Shown in pieces: positions 11,942 to 23,782 of a DNA stretch of 64,000 nt. Location of the stretch: contig RWJK01001904.1 in NCBI GenBank assembly GCA_004335835.1, forward strand, positions 72,187 to 136,186, in the 5' to 3' direction. This DNA comes from Scenedesmus sp. ARA3 (Eukaryota; Chlorophyta; Chlorophyceae; Sphaeropleales; Scenedesmaceae). Numbering within the stretch: the first letter of the stretch is position 1; the number at the start of each line of letters is the position of its first letter. Position numbers and translations under genes: made by a program. The notes beneath the pieces are model-generated. The model did not search any database and was not told the DNA's origin. It saw only the letters and a program-made list of their open reading frames with translations.

Positions 11942-12865
11942 ATGGATGAAGTCAAAGATAAGTTCAGGGGCCTGTTTGCTAAAGCTTCCAATGCTGCCAA
12001 ACAGGCAACCAGCAAGAAGTTTCAAGGCCAGGGCAACAGGCTAGGCACTGCTGAGGTATGCACAGCTGAAAAGAGACTTTTGTAGTGAAGCTTTCAAACT
12101 GCTGTTGAGCTTATGGGTGCTTGTGATATTCAATATACGCTACTCTCCTCCCATGCACTTAGCTGCCGTAGTAGGAATCTAGTTGAGCCTGTGTTCTGTT
12201 TGCAGCCCACAGCTGCGGGCCATAGCACAGATCCACTGCACCCTACACATTGGCTTTTGCTGTTGCCCGTGTGCCATGCTGAGCAGGAGCATGGAGTCAA
12301 GCCCAAGGTACAAGGCCAAGGAACTGTAGCACAATCAGCAGCTGCAGCAGCAAGCCGCAGCAGACCCAACGCTGCAGGCCGTGCCAGCAGCAGCCAGCAA
12401 CAGCAACAGCGCGCTACAGCACCTCAGGCAGCAACAGCTTCTGCACAGCTGAAGCCGGCAACCGAGTTCAGCCCCTTCACTGCAGTCATAGGTGCGTCAC
12501 GGAGGGCTGTCTCTTCAACCCACAAAGCAATAGGCCTGCTTCATCAGGGTTGAGTTAGGCCCAGCAGTACAACTGGCTTCAACGGCATCCAGCACCTGCA
12601 ACACTTTTGTTCAACTTTTTTTGGTTGCATGTTTTATTTTTCATACATGCATGTCTCATGTGTTGCCTCCGCTAGTGCAGGTTCTGGTGCAGCACTGTCT
12701 GCTCACATCACCCCGCCTGAGGGCACCACCCAGGCAGCAGCAGCAGCAGCAGCAGCGCCGGCACGGCCTGCAGCAGCACAGCGGCAGCAGGCAGCACCGT
12801 CTTCACCAAACCCAGCGCATACTGGTACCAGCAGCAGTAGCAGCAGCAGCAGACCCAGTGGCTCT

Positions 12866-12896
<31 letters not shown>

Positions 12897-14600
12897 CGCC
12901 GCGTGCTGCTGTGACGCCTGCCCAGGTTGAGCAGATGCAGCTGTGCCTTGGGCTGGTGGCGTCGCAGCCTGCTGCTGCCGGCTGCATGGCGGTGCTCAGC
13001 AAGCTGCTTGACAACCTGGCTCGGGCGCCTCAGGTGGGTGCGCAGCTGCTGGGCGTCACAGCGCTTGTACAGTGGCTTCAGCTTACATCGGAGCCTGGTT
13101 AGGCCTGCTGCTTGCACCCCTCTGTCCGTACCGGGACTTTACAGCTGTTCATGCACAACTGCTACCTATTGCTTCATGCTTGCTTGATGCGCACCAGCTT
13201 TTCCACTTTTGTGTGTACGCCTGCCTGCTTGCATGCGGCTGCAGGAGGCAAAGTTCCGCCACATCAGGCTAGGCAATGAGAAGATCCGCAGCACAGTGGT
13301 GGCAGTGGCGGGCGCACTGGACTTCTTGGCAGCAGTAGGCTTCCAGCTGCATGCAGCAGAGCCACCAGGCACATGTGGCAGCAGCGCAGCAGCAGCAGCA
13401 GATGCTGATGACGGCGGGTTTGCAGTGTTCCTGGATGACAGCCAGCTGTCATTAGTAGAAGAGGGGCTGCTGCAGCTGCAGCAGGCGGCGCTTGCAGCGC
13501 AGCACGCCAGCCCGCAGCAGCAGGTGGCAGAGACAGCAACATCGGAAGCAGCAGCATCTACATCAGCTGCTTCCGGTACAGCAGCAGCAGGTTCGGCGGC
13601 GGAAACAGCAACAGCCAGAACAGCAGCAACAGTGACGTCATCATCAGCAGCAGCAGCAGCAGCAGTTGCACAACCTGCCAGCACCCCGAGGGACACCCAG
13701 GTGCTGCTGCCTGCTGCGCCTGATACTGAAGTGCCAGACTGGTTCTTTGAGCGCACCGGGGCGGAGCTCAAGGCTGAGTACATGGCTGCGGTGCAACGCC
13801 GCAAGACGGGTGAGAGGCTGCACGCAACTCTGCCTGATCGCTTCGCATATATGTTTTAATACTGCTGGGATGCTGCACAGCAGCTGCCTGCTAGGTATGA
13901 TACAGAGAAAACAGCAATCCAGAGCTTCACAGGCAAATACAACGGGCGGGCATGTGTGTTGTCACGTGCCAGCTAACTTGTAACATAACTGTGTGACCGT
14001 GACTGCGGCCCTGCTTCTCGTTGCCGCTGCTGCTCCGCCTGTGCTGCTGCTGCAAGCAGGTGAGGCGCTGGCCAGCAGGGCCTGGAAGGAGGCGCAGCTG
14101 GGCAAGCAGGCCGGGCCTGCGCCCACCACTGCCTGCGTCAGAGTGCGCTTCCCTGAGGTAGGCCGCACCAGACCAGAAGATCATTCCTTGGTACTGCTGA
14201 TGACAGCTGCCGGTGCGTGCTGTTACTGTACTGCTGCTCAAGTGCTGGTGCCTGCACATCAACTTAGCTTCCTTCCGCGCCAAAACTTCTGCTGCCGCTG
14301 CTGCTGCTGCTGCTGCTGCAGGGTGTGTGCCTGCAGGGCCGCTTCCACGGCTCTGAGCCCCTCAGCAGCCTCTTCACCTGGGTGACTGACGCCCTGGCCT
14401 GCCCAGCCACCACATACGAGCTAGTAGGGCCAGACCGAAAGCCCCTGGCTGCTGCAGGCAGCGTGGCAGCAGCAGCGCTGGCGCCTGCGGTGCTGCTAAA
14501 CTTTAGGCCGCTGAGTCAGCAGGGGCAGCCCCGGGATGCTGCTGGGTGGCAGCTGTCATTTCTGAGGGGCGAGCTGCTGCAGCTGGCGCATGCGGACTGA
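11942..14600 (+). CDS. PUB- and UBX-domain Cdc48/p97 cofactor (UBXN6/PUX-like)
   Basis: Six exons: 11942-12055, 12206-12491, 12681-13033, 13245-13809, 14060-14157 and 14322-14600. Phases close to 564 aa. The N-terminus ends its first exon with FQGQGNRLG, reminiscent of the UBXN6 VIM-type start. A Gln/Ala/Ser-rich linker follows. A PUB domain spans the exon 3/4 junction (QMQLCLGL...KLLDNLARAP, then KFRHIRLGNEKIRSTV). DWFFERTGAELKAEY precedes the C-terminal UBX domain (VRVRFPE, GRFHGSEPLSSLF, TYELVGPDRKPL). PUB and UBX both bind the AAA-ATPase Cdc48/p97, so this is likely a Cdc48 adaptor in ubiquitin-dependent sorting or degradation, orthologous in layout to UBXN6 and plant PUX2. Exon 2 could begin later, since 12206 is one of two same-frame acceptors. 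The last intron ends in (CTG)n directly at the acceptor. Confidence 0.88.
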
Positions 14601-14829
14601 GGTGTGGAGCCTGTGTACGTTTGCCTAGTCAGAGTTGTGCCAGGCGGCGTGGTTTAGGAGCATAGCGTGGCACATGCTGACTGGTCGAACCTCTCACCTC
14701 AATGGCTGCAGAATTTATTGAATACTTGGATTTGGTGACGGCAAGTGCGGCACGCACGCTGTCCTGTCCTGTTGAAAGTGCTGCAGCTCTGTGTGCCTGG
14801 CTGTAGCAGCCGCATACTGGGTAGCACTG

Positions 14830-14834
14830 TGTAA
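14830..14834 (+). terminator. TGTAA poly(A) signal of the UBX gene
   Basis: TGTAA 230 nt past the stop codon of the PUB/UBX gene, the first such pentamer downstream of it. Confidence 0.5.
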
Positions 14835-15644
14835 CTACTGACACTGACAATGCCACTGTCAGCCTGAGGTCACACGTGTCACGCGCTGATGCAAATTTTC
14901 ACTTGATTGCAAATTGTTACTTGAGCGACGGCACCTCACTTGCGCAAGCGCATTGGCAGCACACTGTACACTACCAGACTGCGTTGCACAAACCGCGCAG
15001 CTTGGCAAAACTAAACGTTCAAAACGCTTTTACAGCGGTACGTTTCAAAACGGGCTGATACGGCAGTGGCACCAGCCAGCAGCGCTAGGGTTTGAGCTGT
15101 CCTCAAGGTTTTCACCGTTGTGGGTCATCCAGGAGTCATGGCAGTGAATCAGATACAAATGATTTATGAATAGCACATGATACCTTTACTGTGTACATCG
15201 TTCTGGCTGAAGCTAACACGTGTGTTATAGCGGGCAGTCACTGCACTACACTGAATGAAAGCACTAGTGCTTAAGCACACGTTACTGCCTCTCAAGTGTG
15301 GCAGTGCTTATTCACTCAGTTATTGTTGTAAGCCATACAAATCGCCTGACGAAACGAGCAGGTTATAGTTGAAAGCCAGGCAAATCACCTGACGCAACGA
15401 GCACGTCCATCCGCTTTCCCACCAAGAGGCTGTACAAACCAGCTAAAATCAACGATAGTAAGATGCTCCTTTTGTCTCGAGTGTGAGCCTTGCCCATGTG
15501 AGCAAGCGCGTAGCTTCTGCTGGACAGGAGTTACGAGACTCGTGTACAGCGGGCCCAACGGCCGATGCATGGCCCTTTTCGCCTTAAAATAGTAAGCACT
15601 CAATCTAGTATATGTTAATGAAGGACTGATCATATTCGGCTGGG
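14835..15644. other. intergenic, upstream of the LysM gene
   Basis: No coding exon is visible. It contains a pair of 31-bp direct repeats (15330-15360 and 15373-15403) about 250-310 bp upstream of the LysM gene start, listed separately. Confidence 0.5.
15330..15403. repeat. two 31-bp direct repeats, 43-bp period
   Basis: Copies at 15330-15360 and 15373-15403 share AAGCCA..CAAATC.CCTGACG.AACGAGCA and differ at only four positions. They sit upstream of the LysM gene start at 15645, so they could be a duplicated regulatory site; that role is inference. Confidence 0.7.
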
Positions 15645-17398
15645 ATGCCCCACTGCAGGGTCCACAACACTACAGTGCATGCAGCTGCACTGTCTTGCCT
15701 AGGCCTGTGCGCTGCTGCGGCCATTGCCATCTGTGGAGTTGCAGGGATTGGCGAGAAGTGCACTGTGTATGACATGAAAGACGTTTACAACTCCCAAACG
15801 TACCAGGGGACATGCATTAAGGTGAAAGACTGTACATCCAAGGGATGGGGCAGTGCCTCTGGGTACTGCCGTGGGCCCAACGAAGACATCCCTGAGGTAC
15901 AATGCTGCGTCAACGCCGCTTGCTCAGCTCTTGATGGTACACCTGAAATATGCATGTCAACCAACAAGACGTTTGACGAGCAGTGTCAAGGTGGCAGGTT
16001 TGTGCCTGCCGGCACAGCTGCATGCCCATTCAACAAGAGACACTCGGGTGTTGGCACAATCCAGTGCTGCATTCATCCCAAAGGTACGGCGTCAGATGAG
16101 TGGTTGATCAGAGAGGCATAATTTAGCGCATTGATGAGCAAACTTGTCACATAAGCTAACATCAGAACATGACATCCATGTTTTGCAGGAGATTGCCAGA
16201 ATTACACCGTGGAAAGAGGGGACACCCTGGTGCAACTCGCAAAGGTGTACAACACAACATTGGATTGATTTTGCAAAAGAATCCTGGAATATCAAATCGC
16301 AATCTCATCCGTGAAGGACAGGCCCTTCTGATATGTCCCTGGGGCCAAGAACAAAGTGAGTGAGTGAGTGCAATGCGAGACCGCTCAGCAGCTCCTGGGA
16401 AGTTGAAAAGCCGGAGAGGGCGTGTCCCCCTGGGCTCCATCCCTGTCGACAGTGTGGGGAGGAACTTGAGCCCCAGATGGAGACCCTGCAGGGGCAGGGG
16501 CAATTGAGATTGAAGGTTGCACTGCCCGTTTTGTTGCAATCCCTTTCATATCAAGTCGGGTTTTCACTATATTGTGTAGTTTCAAGGCCCGCCGTTTCAA
16601 GCCCCATGCGGCAAGAGGGGGAGGGCTTGATGGGTAACATGATGATGGTGCCCCATGCGGCATGAGGGGGAGGGGGTCGGTGTGTATACACACATACGTA
16701 TGTACCTGAGTAAAATCCGGTCCCGTTGTGCATGATTGTGACAGGATGAGCCAGCCGGGTGAGCTCAACAAGGTTTTTGCTCTTGTCCACTATCACATAG
16801 GACTGTTTGTGCCACTACTGCGGTTGCCAGGTCCCGTCACACCGCCATCACAACCCACATCACCATCACCAACAGCTGTTACTCCGCCATCACAACCCAC
16901 ATCACCATCACCAACAGATGGGACACACACTGGTGGCGGCCTTGACTCAGCAGGGAAGGCTGCAATAATAGCGGGATGTTTCGCGGTCGTGGTCGCGTTG
17001 ATTCCCGTCTACAAGTGCAGCTGCACATGGCGTGGTTTCACAACAGGGCGCAACTCACTGCGTGTTCACAGGCAAGTACTGGTGGTTGGCCAGCAGCTGC
17101 ATCCTTGATGATGATGATTTTTTTGGTTACCAAGGGGGACCCAACTCAATTGCTGGTCACAAAGAAATTGCATGTTGCAACCCCGCAGCCTGCAGACGTC
17201 CCAGCTTGGGAGTGCTGCAAAGACATTGAGCATTGGCGCATGCTGTTTACTATGCATTGCAGGGGGGAGCAACAAGTGACAGCAGTCGCAGGCAATGAAG
17301 GCAGAGATGCAGCTGCTTCAGGAAGCAGGGACAGGGCTCGCACAAAAAACACCACAAAGGACACAGCTGCGGGTGATTTCTACTGCCCAGTGATATAG
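15645..17398 (+). CDS. LysM-domain type I membrane protein, frameshifted
   Basis: Four exons: 15645-16083, 16189-16355, 16801-17071 and 17263-17398. The start ATG is followed by a hydrophobic signal segment (LSCLGLCAAAAIAICGVAG), then two Cys-rich units ending in QCC that resemble the Cys modules of algal and fungal secreted peptidoglycan hydrolases. Next come a LysM domain (NYTVERGDTLVQLAKVYNTT...NPGI...LIREGQALLICPW), a Pro/Ser/Thr stalk with tandem TPPSQPTSPSPT units, one transmembrane helix (AAIIAGCFAVVVALIPVY) and a short polar tail. LysM binds chitin or peptidoglycan oligosaccharides, so a cell-surface glycan sensor or adhesin is likely; no kinase follows. The LysM reading frame breaks at 16266-16268 (TGA) because one base is missing. 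With one extra base every exon phase closes to 337 aa. The third intron uses a GC donor. Confidence 0.75.
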
Positions 17399-19566
17399 GC
17401 TGCATGACTGAACGACCAGCGACATGTTACAACTTCATGCGCTGACATGTCTGTTACCTGAACAACCGGCAGTATGCGGAAGAGCTAGCTAGCTGCTATA
17501 GCACCCTAACAGAGCAGGATCTGGTCGACTGCATCACAGATTGGATAGTATGGTCAACAGAGGAGTCCCTGGGCAGTGTGACAACTGCGCGCTCCTCATC
17601 CCTGCCGCCTGTCCACAGTGTCCTCAGCCCCGCCACCTGTCCACAATGTAGGGCTGCGGCATCCAGGCATTCTTTGCATAGTACACAACACGCAATCTTA
17701 CTGTCGACAACACGTGTCCACGCATCTGAAAAGGCTTGAACAGGCTGGAGTGATGCAACATGGCCAGCATGGGACATGCTCATGTGCTTATGACAACAGG
17801 CACCGCAGCGGCTGATCATGCACCACATGCGGGCGAAACACAGCCATGCCCTGTGTTGTGCGTGTAGCGGTAACCGGCCCTCGGCACAGCTGGCAAGGAT
17901 GCATGTCTGACGCCAGAGAACGACTACCCAGCAGTGCAATGCAGCTGGCTGCATGCACGCTCAGCAGGCTGCAACACCCATGGCAACCAGGCATGCACAC
18001 AGCCGTGGCAAAGGACACCACAGCAAGAAGTTCCTCGCTCAAAGGCGCTTTGTGCAGGACGAGGCAAGTAAAAGGCCAGGGCCTGTGCACACTTATATAG
18101 CAAGTTGCAAACAGTACTTGAAGCCCTGCCGGCCAAACAGCCACAGAGCTGACACTGCTGCTGCTGCAGCACTGCACAGTTTGGCAACTAGGCGCCTAGC
18201 CGGCATGCACACGGCCGCGGAGAAGGGCACCACAGCATAATGCTCCTCACTTACAGACGCTTTGTGCAGGCTGAGGCAAGTGAAAGGCCAGGACCTGCTC
18301 ACTGATGCAACAAGATGCAGACAATATATGCAACCCTGCCGCCCAAACTGAACAGCCACAGAGCTGACACCCATGCTGCTGCAGCGCGGAACAGTACAGG
18401 TGCTGCAGCTTGTTGCAACTCCCGCAAACAGGACAAGCAAACTGCCATGCATCCCTGAACCCAGGTTGTGTGCTGAGACCGGCTGAAGGGTGCTTGTGGC
18501 CTGAGGCCATCATGGCAGCAGCCAACAAGTCACCCGCCAAAGCAGCTGTTGTACACAAGAGCACCTGTAGCAGCTGTATTAACAAGCAAAATACGACCCA
18601 CGGCCTGGCACTGCCCACAAGAAGCAGACACACATACATATGCATTGCTGGAGCGAAGTAGGTGCTCCTTGATACAAAAGCGTAGAGGAGCCTGGTCGGG
18701 CTGGGTGACACAGCAACAGGCGGTTGTAGAGGCCCCACAGCCAAGGTCCAACAAATAGCGCCACCCACCCAGATAGCAGAAACGTCTAGTTCTAGCTGGT
18801 GATGTGGCACAACCCAATGCAACTGGAATGCAACAGGAATGCAACGGGCAGCAGGGCCTTGAAACGTAACAGAACTGCCTTCCGCAATATGGCTTCCGCA
18901 ACACAAGCGGACAAGATACACCAACAGTGCTCAGCTGCTCCGTTGCACAGCCGGCTCAGTTTGCCAACAAGCGCATGATCCCAAACCCTAGTATAGTGTT
19001 GCATTGCAGCCCGCCAGCAACTCCCAGACACAGTTGTCGGGCAATCAAACATCATGACAGAAAGCACACTGTGCAACAACAACCACAGAGCGCACTGCAG
19101 ACACCGGCCGAGCCACATCAGGCAGCTGTGTTTGCATGGTATCAACGCATCCCATCTGTCTGCGTAACATGGCAGAATATCAAGTAACAGTCACATCTGC
19201 AAGAATCCGCAGCATGTCACAACTCTCCTCGCCGCCACGCAAGTCGTGTATGCGGCCCTTGCATCAAGGCAAGCCAACTTGCAACCATTGCTGTTGTCAA
19301 TAATCATTATACTACTGAGAGCAAGCGCTTTAGTTTCTCCAGACTACCAGAGCCAGCAGGCACCCCCCATGCCTCACGGTGGCAACAAGGCTCCAGCCAG
19401 TTTCCAAAACACTACCCACCCAACGCTCAACACCAACACGCAGGAACACACGCTGTCAAACGCTGCTGGCAGCCCTCTGACCAACGTGGCCACGGCCCCT
19501 GCTTGTACATACATTCCCATACACATGCCGTAACACACACCGTGCTGCTGCTGCCGCTGCCGTCGC
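17399..19566. other. gene-poor 2.2-kb region with a diverged direct repeat
   Basis: No conserved coding exon was found on either strand. Frames up to 225 codons exist but have low-information, Cys/Leu-rich composition typical of translated CTG-rich noncoding DNA. It contains a two-copy ~180-bp direct repeat (listed separately). The low end of the stretch is the probable 3' UTR side of the P450 gene. Confidence 0.5.
17990..18385. repeat. diverged tandem duplication, ~180-bp unit
   Basis: Copy 1 at about 17990-18170 and copy 2 at about 18202-18385 align along their length: GGCATGCACAC, CGCTTTGTGCAGG, GAGGCAAGT.AAAGGCCAGG, CCACAGAGCTGACAC and GCTGCTGCAGC occur in the same order with substitutions and small indels. 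On the minus strand the aligned frames keep similar peptides (WPFTCL.LHKA..SEE), but no gene is supported. Confidence 0.75.
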
Positions 19567-20275
19567 TCAGCTGCGCGGCACCACAGTCACCCAGACGCCG
19601 TTGCGTGGCGACAGCGTGATGTTCTGCTGCAGCGCCAGCGGCACCTGCCCCGGCTGCAGCTGGTAAGTCTGGTCCTGGTACAGCCGCACCAGCGCGATCT
19701 TGGCCTCCTGCAAGCAGCAAGGACCCCCACAGATGCGTAAAAACGTCAGCAAGAGAGCCCTTGAGTTTGAGCGCATGGGGATGAGCTCAGCATTGCGCCC
19801 TGCTGAGGAAGCAAGGCACAAGATAGCCATATACCAAACATGATGCTACACAGAAGCTGTGTCCGCAGCACTGACATGCCCATCAAATGGCAGGATCACC
19901 AAGGCAGGAAAGGCTGGAATATCTTGCACTGCAGCGGCTTGCGTGGGTGCCTGCAATTGATGCTCCGAGCCACCCACCTGCAGAGCGAAGCGCCAGCCGA
20001 TGCACCTGCACAGCAACGCAAGCAGACAGGAAGGTGCACATGCTTCAGCCTTTTACCCTCAATGCTCAGCATACACAACAGGTTCAAACACCGGCAACAA
20101 GCGCATGTCTCGTGCGTCAAGATGAGCCTGTGCTGCTGCGTGCAGTGGATACAGCAATCCAAAGCACATGATGCCAAGGGCAAGCAAATGATGCCAACAT
20201 CAGCTCACATGCGGGCGCCAGAGCCGAAGGGTGTCCAGGCGTCAGGGCTCTTAGCGGCCAGGGCAGCTCCCTCCT

Positions 20276-20320
<45 letters not shown>

Positions 20321-22294
20321 GCGGTCACAGACTGATGCACGCTGTCTGTCCAGCAGCAGCCAGAAGTGCTCCAATGATGGTGAGCACGCAGCAGGTGAGG
20401 CAGCCTGCAACGCCAAACCTCCTAGCTGCTCATCACCATGTACATCTGCATCACCCTGAACACAGCTGCCCCACAACTCACTCACTAGCCATCCCTGCCT
20501 TATGTTGCAATGCATCACCATGCATCACCATGCACCACCATGCACACCAAACATATTCCTAATGCATGCAGCAGCAGCAGCAGCGCCGCCTGGCCTCACC
20601 GGCAGCCAGCGCTCGGGCCTGAACTCCAGCGCTGCGGGCCAGTACTCGGGGTCGCGCTGGTAGCCGTACAGGAAGCTCATCACCTGCTGGCCTGCCGGCA
20701 CGTGCACCTGCAGCAGCAGCACCGCCATTGCGACGACTGAGTCATTGTGTCACTACAATAGCTGGAGTACACAGCCGCCAACCCACAGCGTACTACTGCT
20801 GCTTCTTCATCACCAAGATGCTGCTGCATCACAGCCGAGTCAGCAAACCATGCCCCGATCACGCCAGCACAGCGCATCCTGTCGATAAGAACGCGCACCC
20901 ACCTGTGGTGTGAGTGGGAAGCCGCCCGCCTTGACCTCGCGGCTGATCATGGTGGCTGGAGGATACAGCCGCAGCGCCTCACGCACCACAGCCTCAGCAT
21001 ACGGGAACTGCACGCGGCAGCAGCAGCAGCAGCAGCAGGAAAACACACAGCAGAACATAGTCGGATTGCAGTGGCGGTGATGAGAAGGAAGCTGTTGCAG
21101 CGCGCCAGGCAGGAGCCACACATCCAGAGCTGGCCGGATGTAGCTGAACATGCACACACGGGATGACATGCTCGACGCGGCACTCGCTGCTGGCTACAAG
21201 CGGCTACTACCACGGCCGCCGCCATAACAGTCTGATGCCAGCCACTGCACAACACTCGGCTGTCAAAGGCAGCATGCACAGCAGCTGATCAAACTGTTAA
21301 CGCCACTGCTTCGCACCTGGTCCAGGTCCTTGTAGGCCACTGCACAACACCCGGCTGTCAAAGGCCGCATGCACAGCAGTGTCTAAAAATTGACGCCACT
21401 GCTTCGCACCTGGTCCAGGTCCTTGTAGGCCACTGCGCAACACCCGGCTGTCAAAGGCAGCATGCACAGCAGCTTTTGTGACTTTGTAACGCCACAGCGT
21501 CGCACCTGGTCCAGGTCCTTGTAGGCCACCTTGCGGCCCCTGCCGTATGCATCCACCTCTGCCAGCAGCCGCGCCTGCACCTCGGGGTGAGCCGCGATGT
21601 TGTACACGCAGTAGGCCAGCGTGTTGGCAGTCGTCTCGTAGCCTGCGGTGCGGCCGGGTGACAGGTACAAACATGATAGGTAGGCGATCGGATATTGGAG
21701 CATTGGCCAACTGCGTTGGAGGAATTCACTAGGACCTTCACATGGCAATACTGCACACTGGCAGGTACACTGGCAGCGCACATCAACAAACGCCTATGCG
21801 CAGCGTCCTGTCGTACACTGCTGCTGATAGGGCGAAAGTCCTGCTTGTGCTGCACAGCAGGCGCGGTCAGCAACAAGTGCAAGGGGCATGCTGTTTGGCC
21901 TCACCTGCTAATGTGAAGGTGTTGGCCTGTGCCACGACCTGCACACAACAAGCAGCAGCCAGCAAGGTCAGCGACATTGTATTGAGGATGCTCACCACGT
22001 GTACGTCATAACGTTGAGCAACATCATGCATCTCCCCACCATAGGCTTTGCGCTGATGGCACCTTTCACAGCTGGCGAGCCACCAGGCGGCTACACACAC
22101 TGTGCATGGCAGCCAGGCAGCGCAGCCAGCTTGACAATGTAAAATGACACATTCTAGACAAAGCCAGGATTCAAAGGACGCTGGTCATGCACAGCATGAT
22201 AATGTCTTTCATTCAGACACTCACCGCAGCGTCGCTCAGTGCGCTGCCGTTGGTCTTGTCCCTTGTTGTCAGCATCAGCCCCATGAAGCTGCCT

Positions 22295-22390
<96 letters not shown>

Positions 22391-23685
22391 CCACACATCA
22401 GCACAGGTAAGGTGCTATGCCACAAGGCAGAGGTTGAAATCATGCACAGGCAGGATCAGGTTTGCACGAGGCATCCACTCCAACCAGCGCCCATCCCGTG
22501 CACCACAGCATAGGACGGCAGCCGTGCCACAGCCACAACCCATGCCATTCACCGGCGATCCCACACACAGCAGAATATTGCTGAGAGTGACGCCTCGGTG
22601 TGGCGTCAAGCAGCTTTACAGACAGCTTGACACTGCTGCTGCTGCTGCTGCTGCTGTTGTTGCCGGCACCACGCACCAGGTGCCATCCCCGCGCCCTTCC
22701 TCCGCACTGCCTCGCCCTTGCCCTTGCCAACAGCAGCAGCAGCAGGCGCCTCATCAGCTGCTTGGTCCCTGCTGCCAGCAGGCGCCGCATCCGCAACAGC
22801 AGCAGCAGCTGCTGCTGGAGCTGCCGGCACAGCAGCAGAGATCTCCTCAATCAGCGGCGTCTCAGCTGCTGCAGCGATGCCATTAGCTGTGCCATTTGCT
22901 GTGCCATTTGCTGTGCCGCTTGCTGCGGCTGGGTGTGCAGCCCTCCACTTGTTGATGAGGTCCATGGACACTGAGCGGATGGTGCGACGCGCCTGCAGCA
23001 ATCGAAGGCCGTGGTTGTTGAAGTGATTGGCTTGCTTGATTGTTTGGTGCTGCGCTCAAGATATGCGTGGCATGAGCATTGTGTGCTGGCAGGCAGGCAG
23101 TGACTGCCATCAGCAATCGCTTCGATTGGACGCCAGGTCTGTAGGTGTGGCGCCGTACAACACAGACAACAAACATGCGTACGCCGTCTGCAAATCCCAC
23201 CAGCCAAGCATGTTGCGCCAGTTGCCTGCTGCTTGCTGCTGTGTTTCCCGCACCTGGATGAGCTGTGTGAGCCGTTTGTCGGGCATGGTGCGCGCAGCCC
23301 AGCCCACCAGGCGCGGTGCCGGCAGCACTGCGTTGAGCAGGATGTATATGCTGCCGCGCGTGATGCTGCCAGCAGCAAACACAGTCTGCACGGCAAGTCA
23401 GCAGCAGTCGGTTGCGAGCCCTCAGCGCTCGTGTCTGCTCAGCACGGTCCACCTGGCTCGGTGCAGCCGAGCGACATACGCGTCATCTGTTGGAACTGAT
23501 AGGAAAGCATGGTACACGGGGTATCTTGGCCGGCTGTTGTACGCTGCCGCTGCTGCTGCTGCTGCTGCTGCTGCGCCGCACCTGGCAGGCCTGGATGAGC
23601 TCTGCGCCCTGAGCAGCAGCGCCCGAGGAGGCGTCCTGCTCCAGCGTGTGGAAGTCCACTCTGCGGCAGACAACAGACAATGTGT

Positions 23686-23782
<97 letters not shown>

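Noticed and set aside
18247..18924. 225-codon minus-strand frame
   Set aside because: Cys/Leu/Ala-rich text without domain features, in a gene-poor region. Overlapping frames on the other strand look equally plausible, so no gene is supported.
22154..22443. Frames made of poly-Cys, poly-Ala or poly-Ser over the CAG tracts
   Set aside because: Translations of the (CAG)31 microsatellite. It lies in a P450 intron whose flanking exons join in phase.
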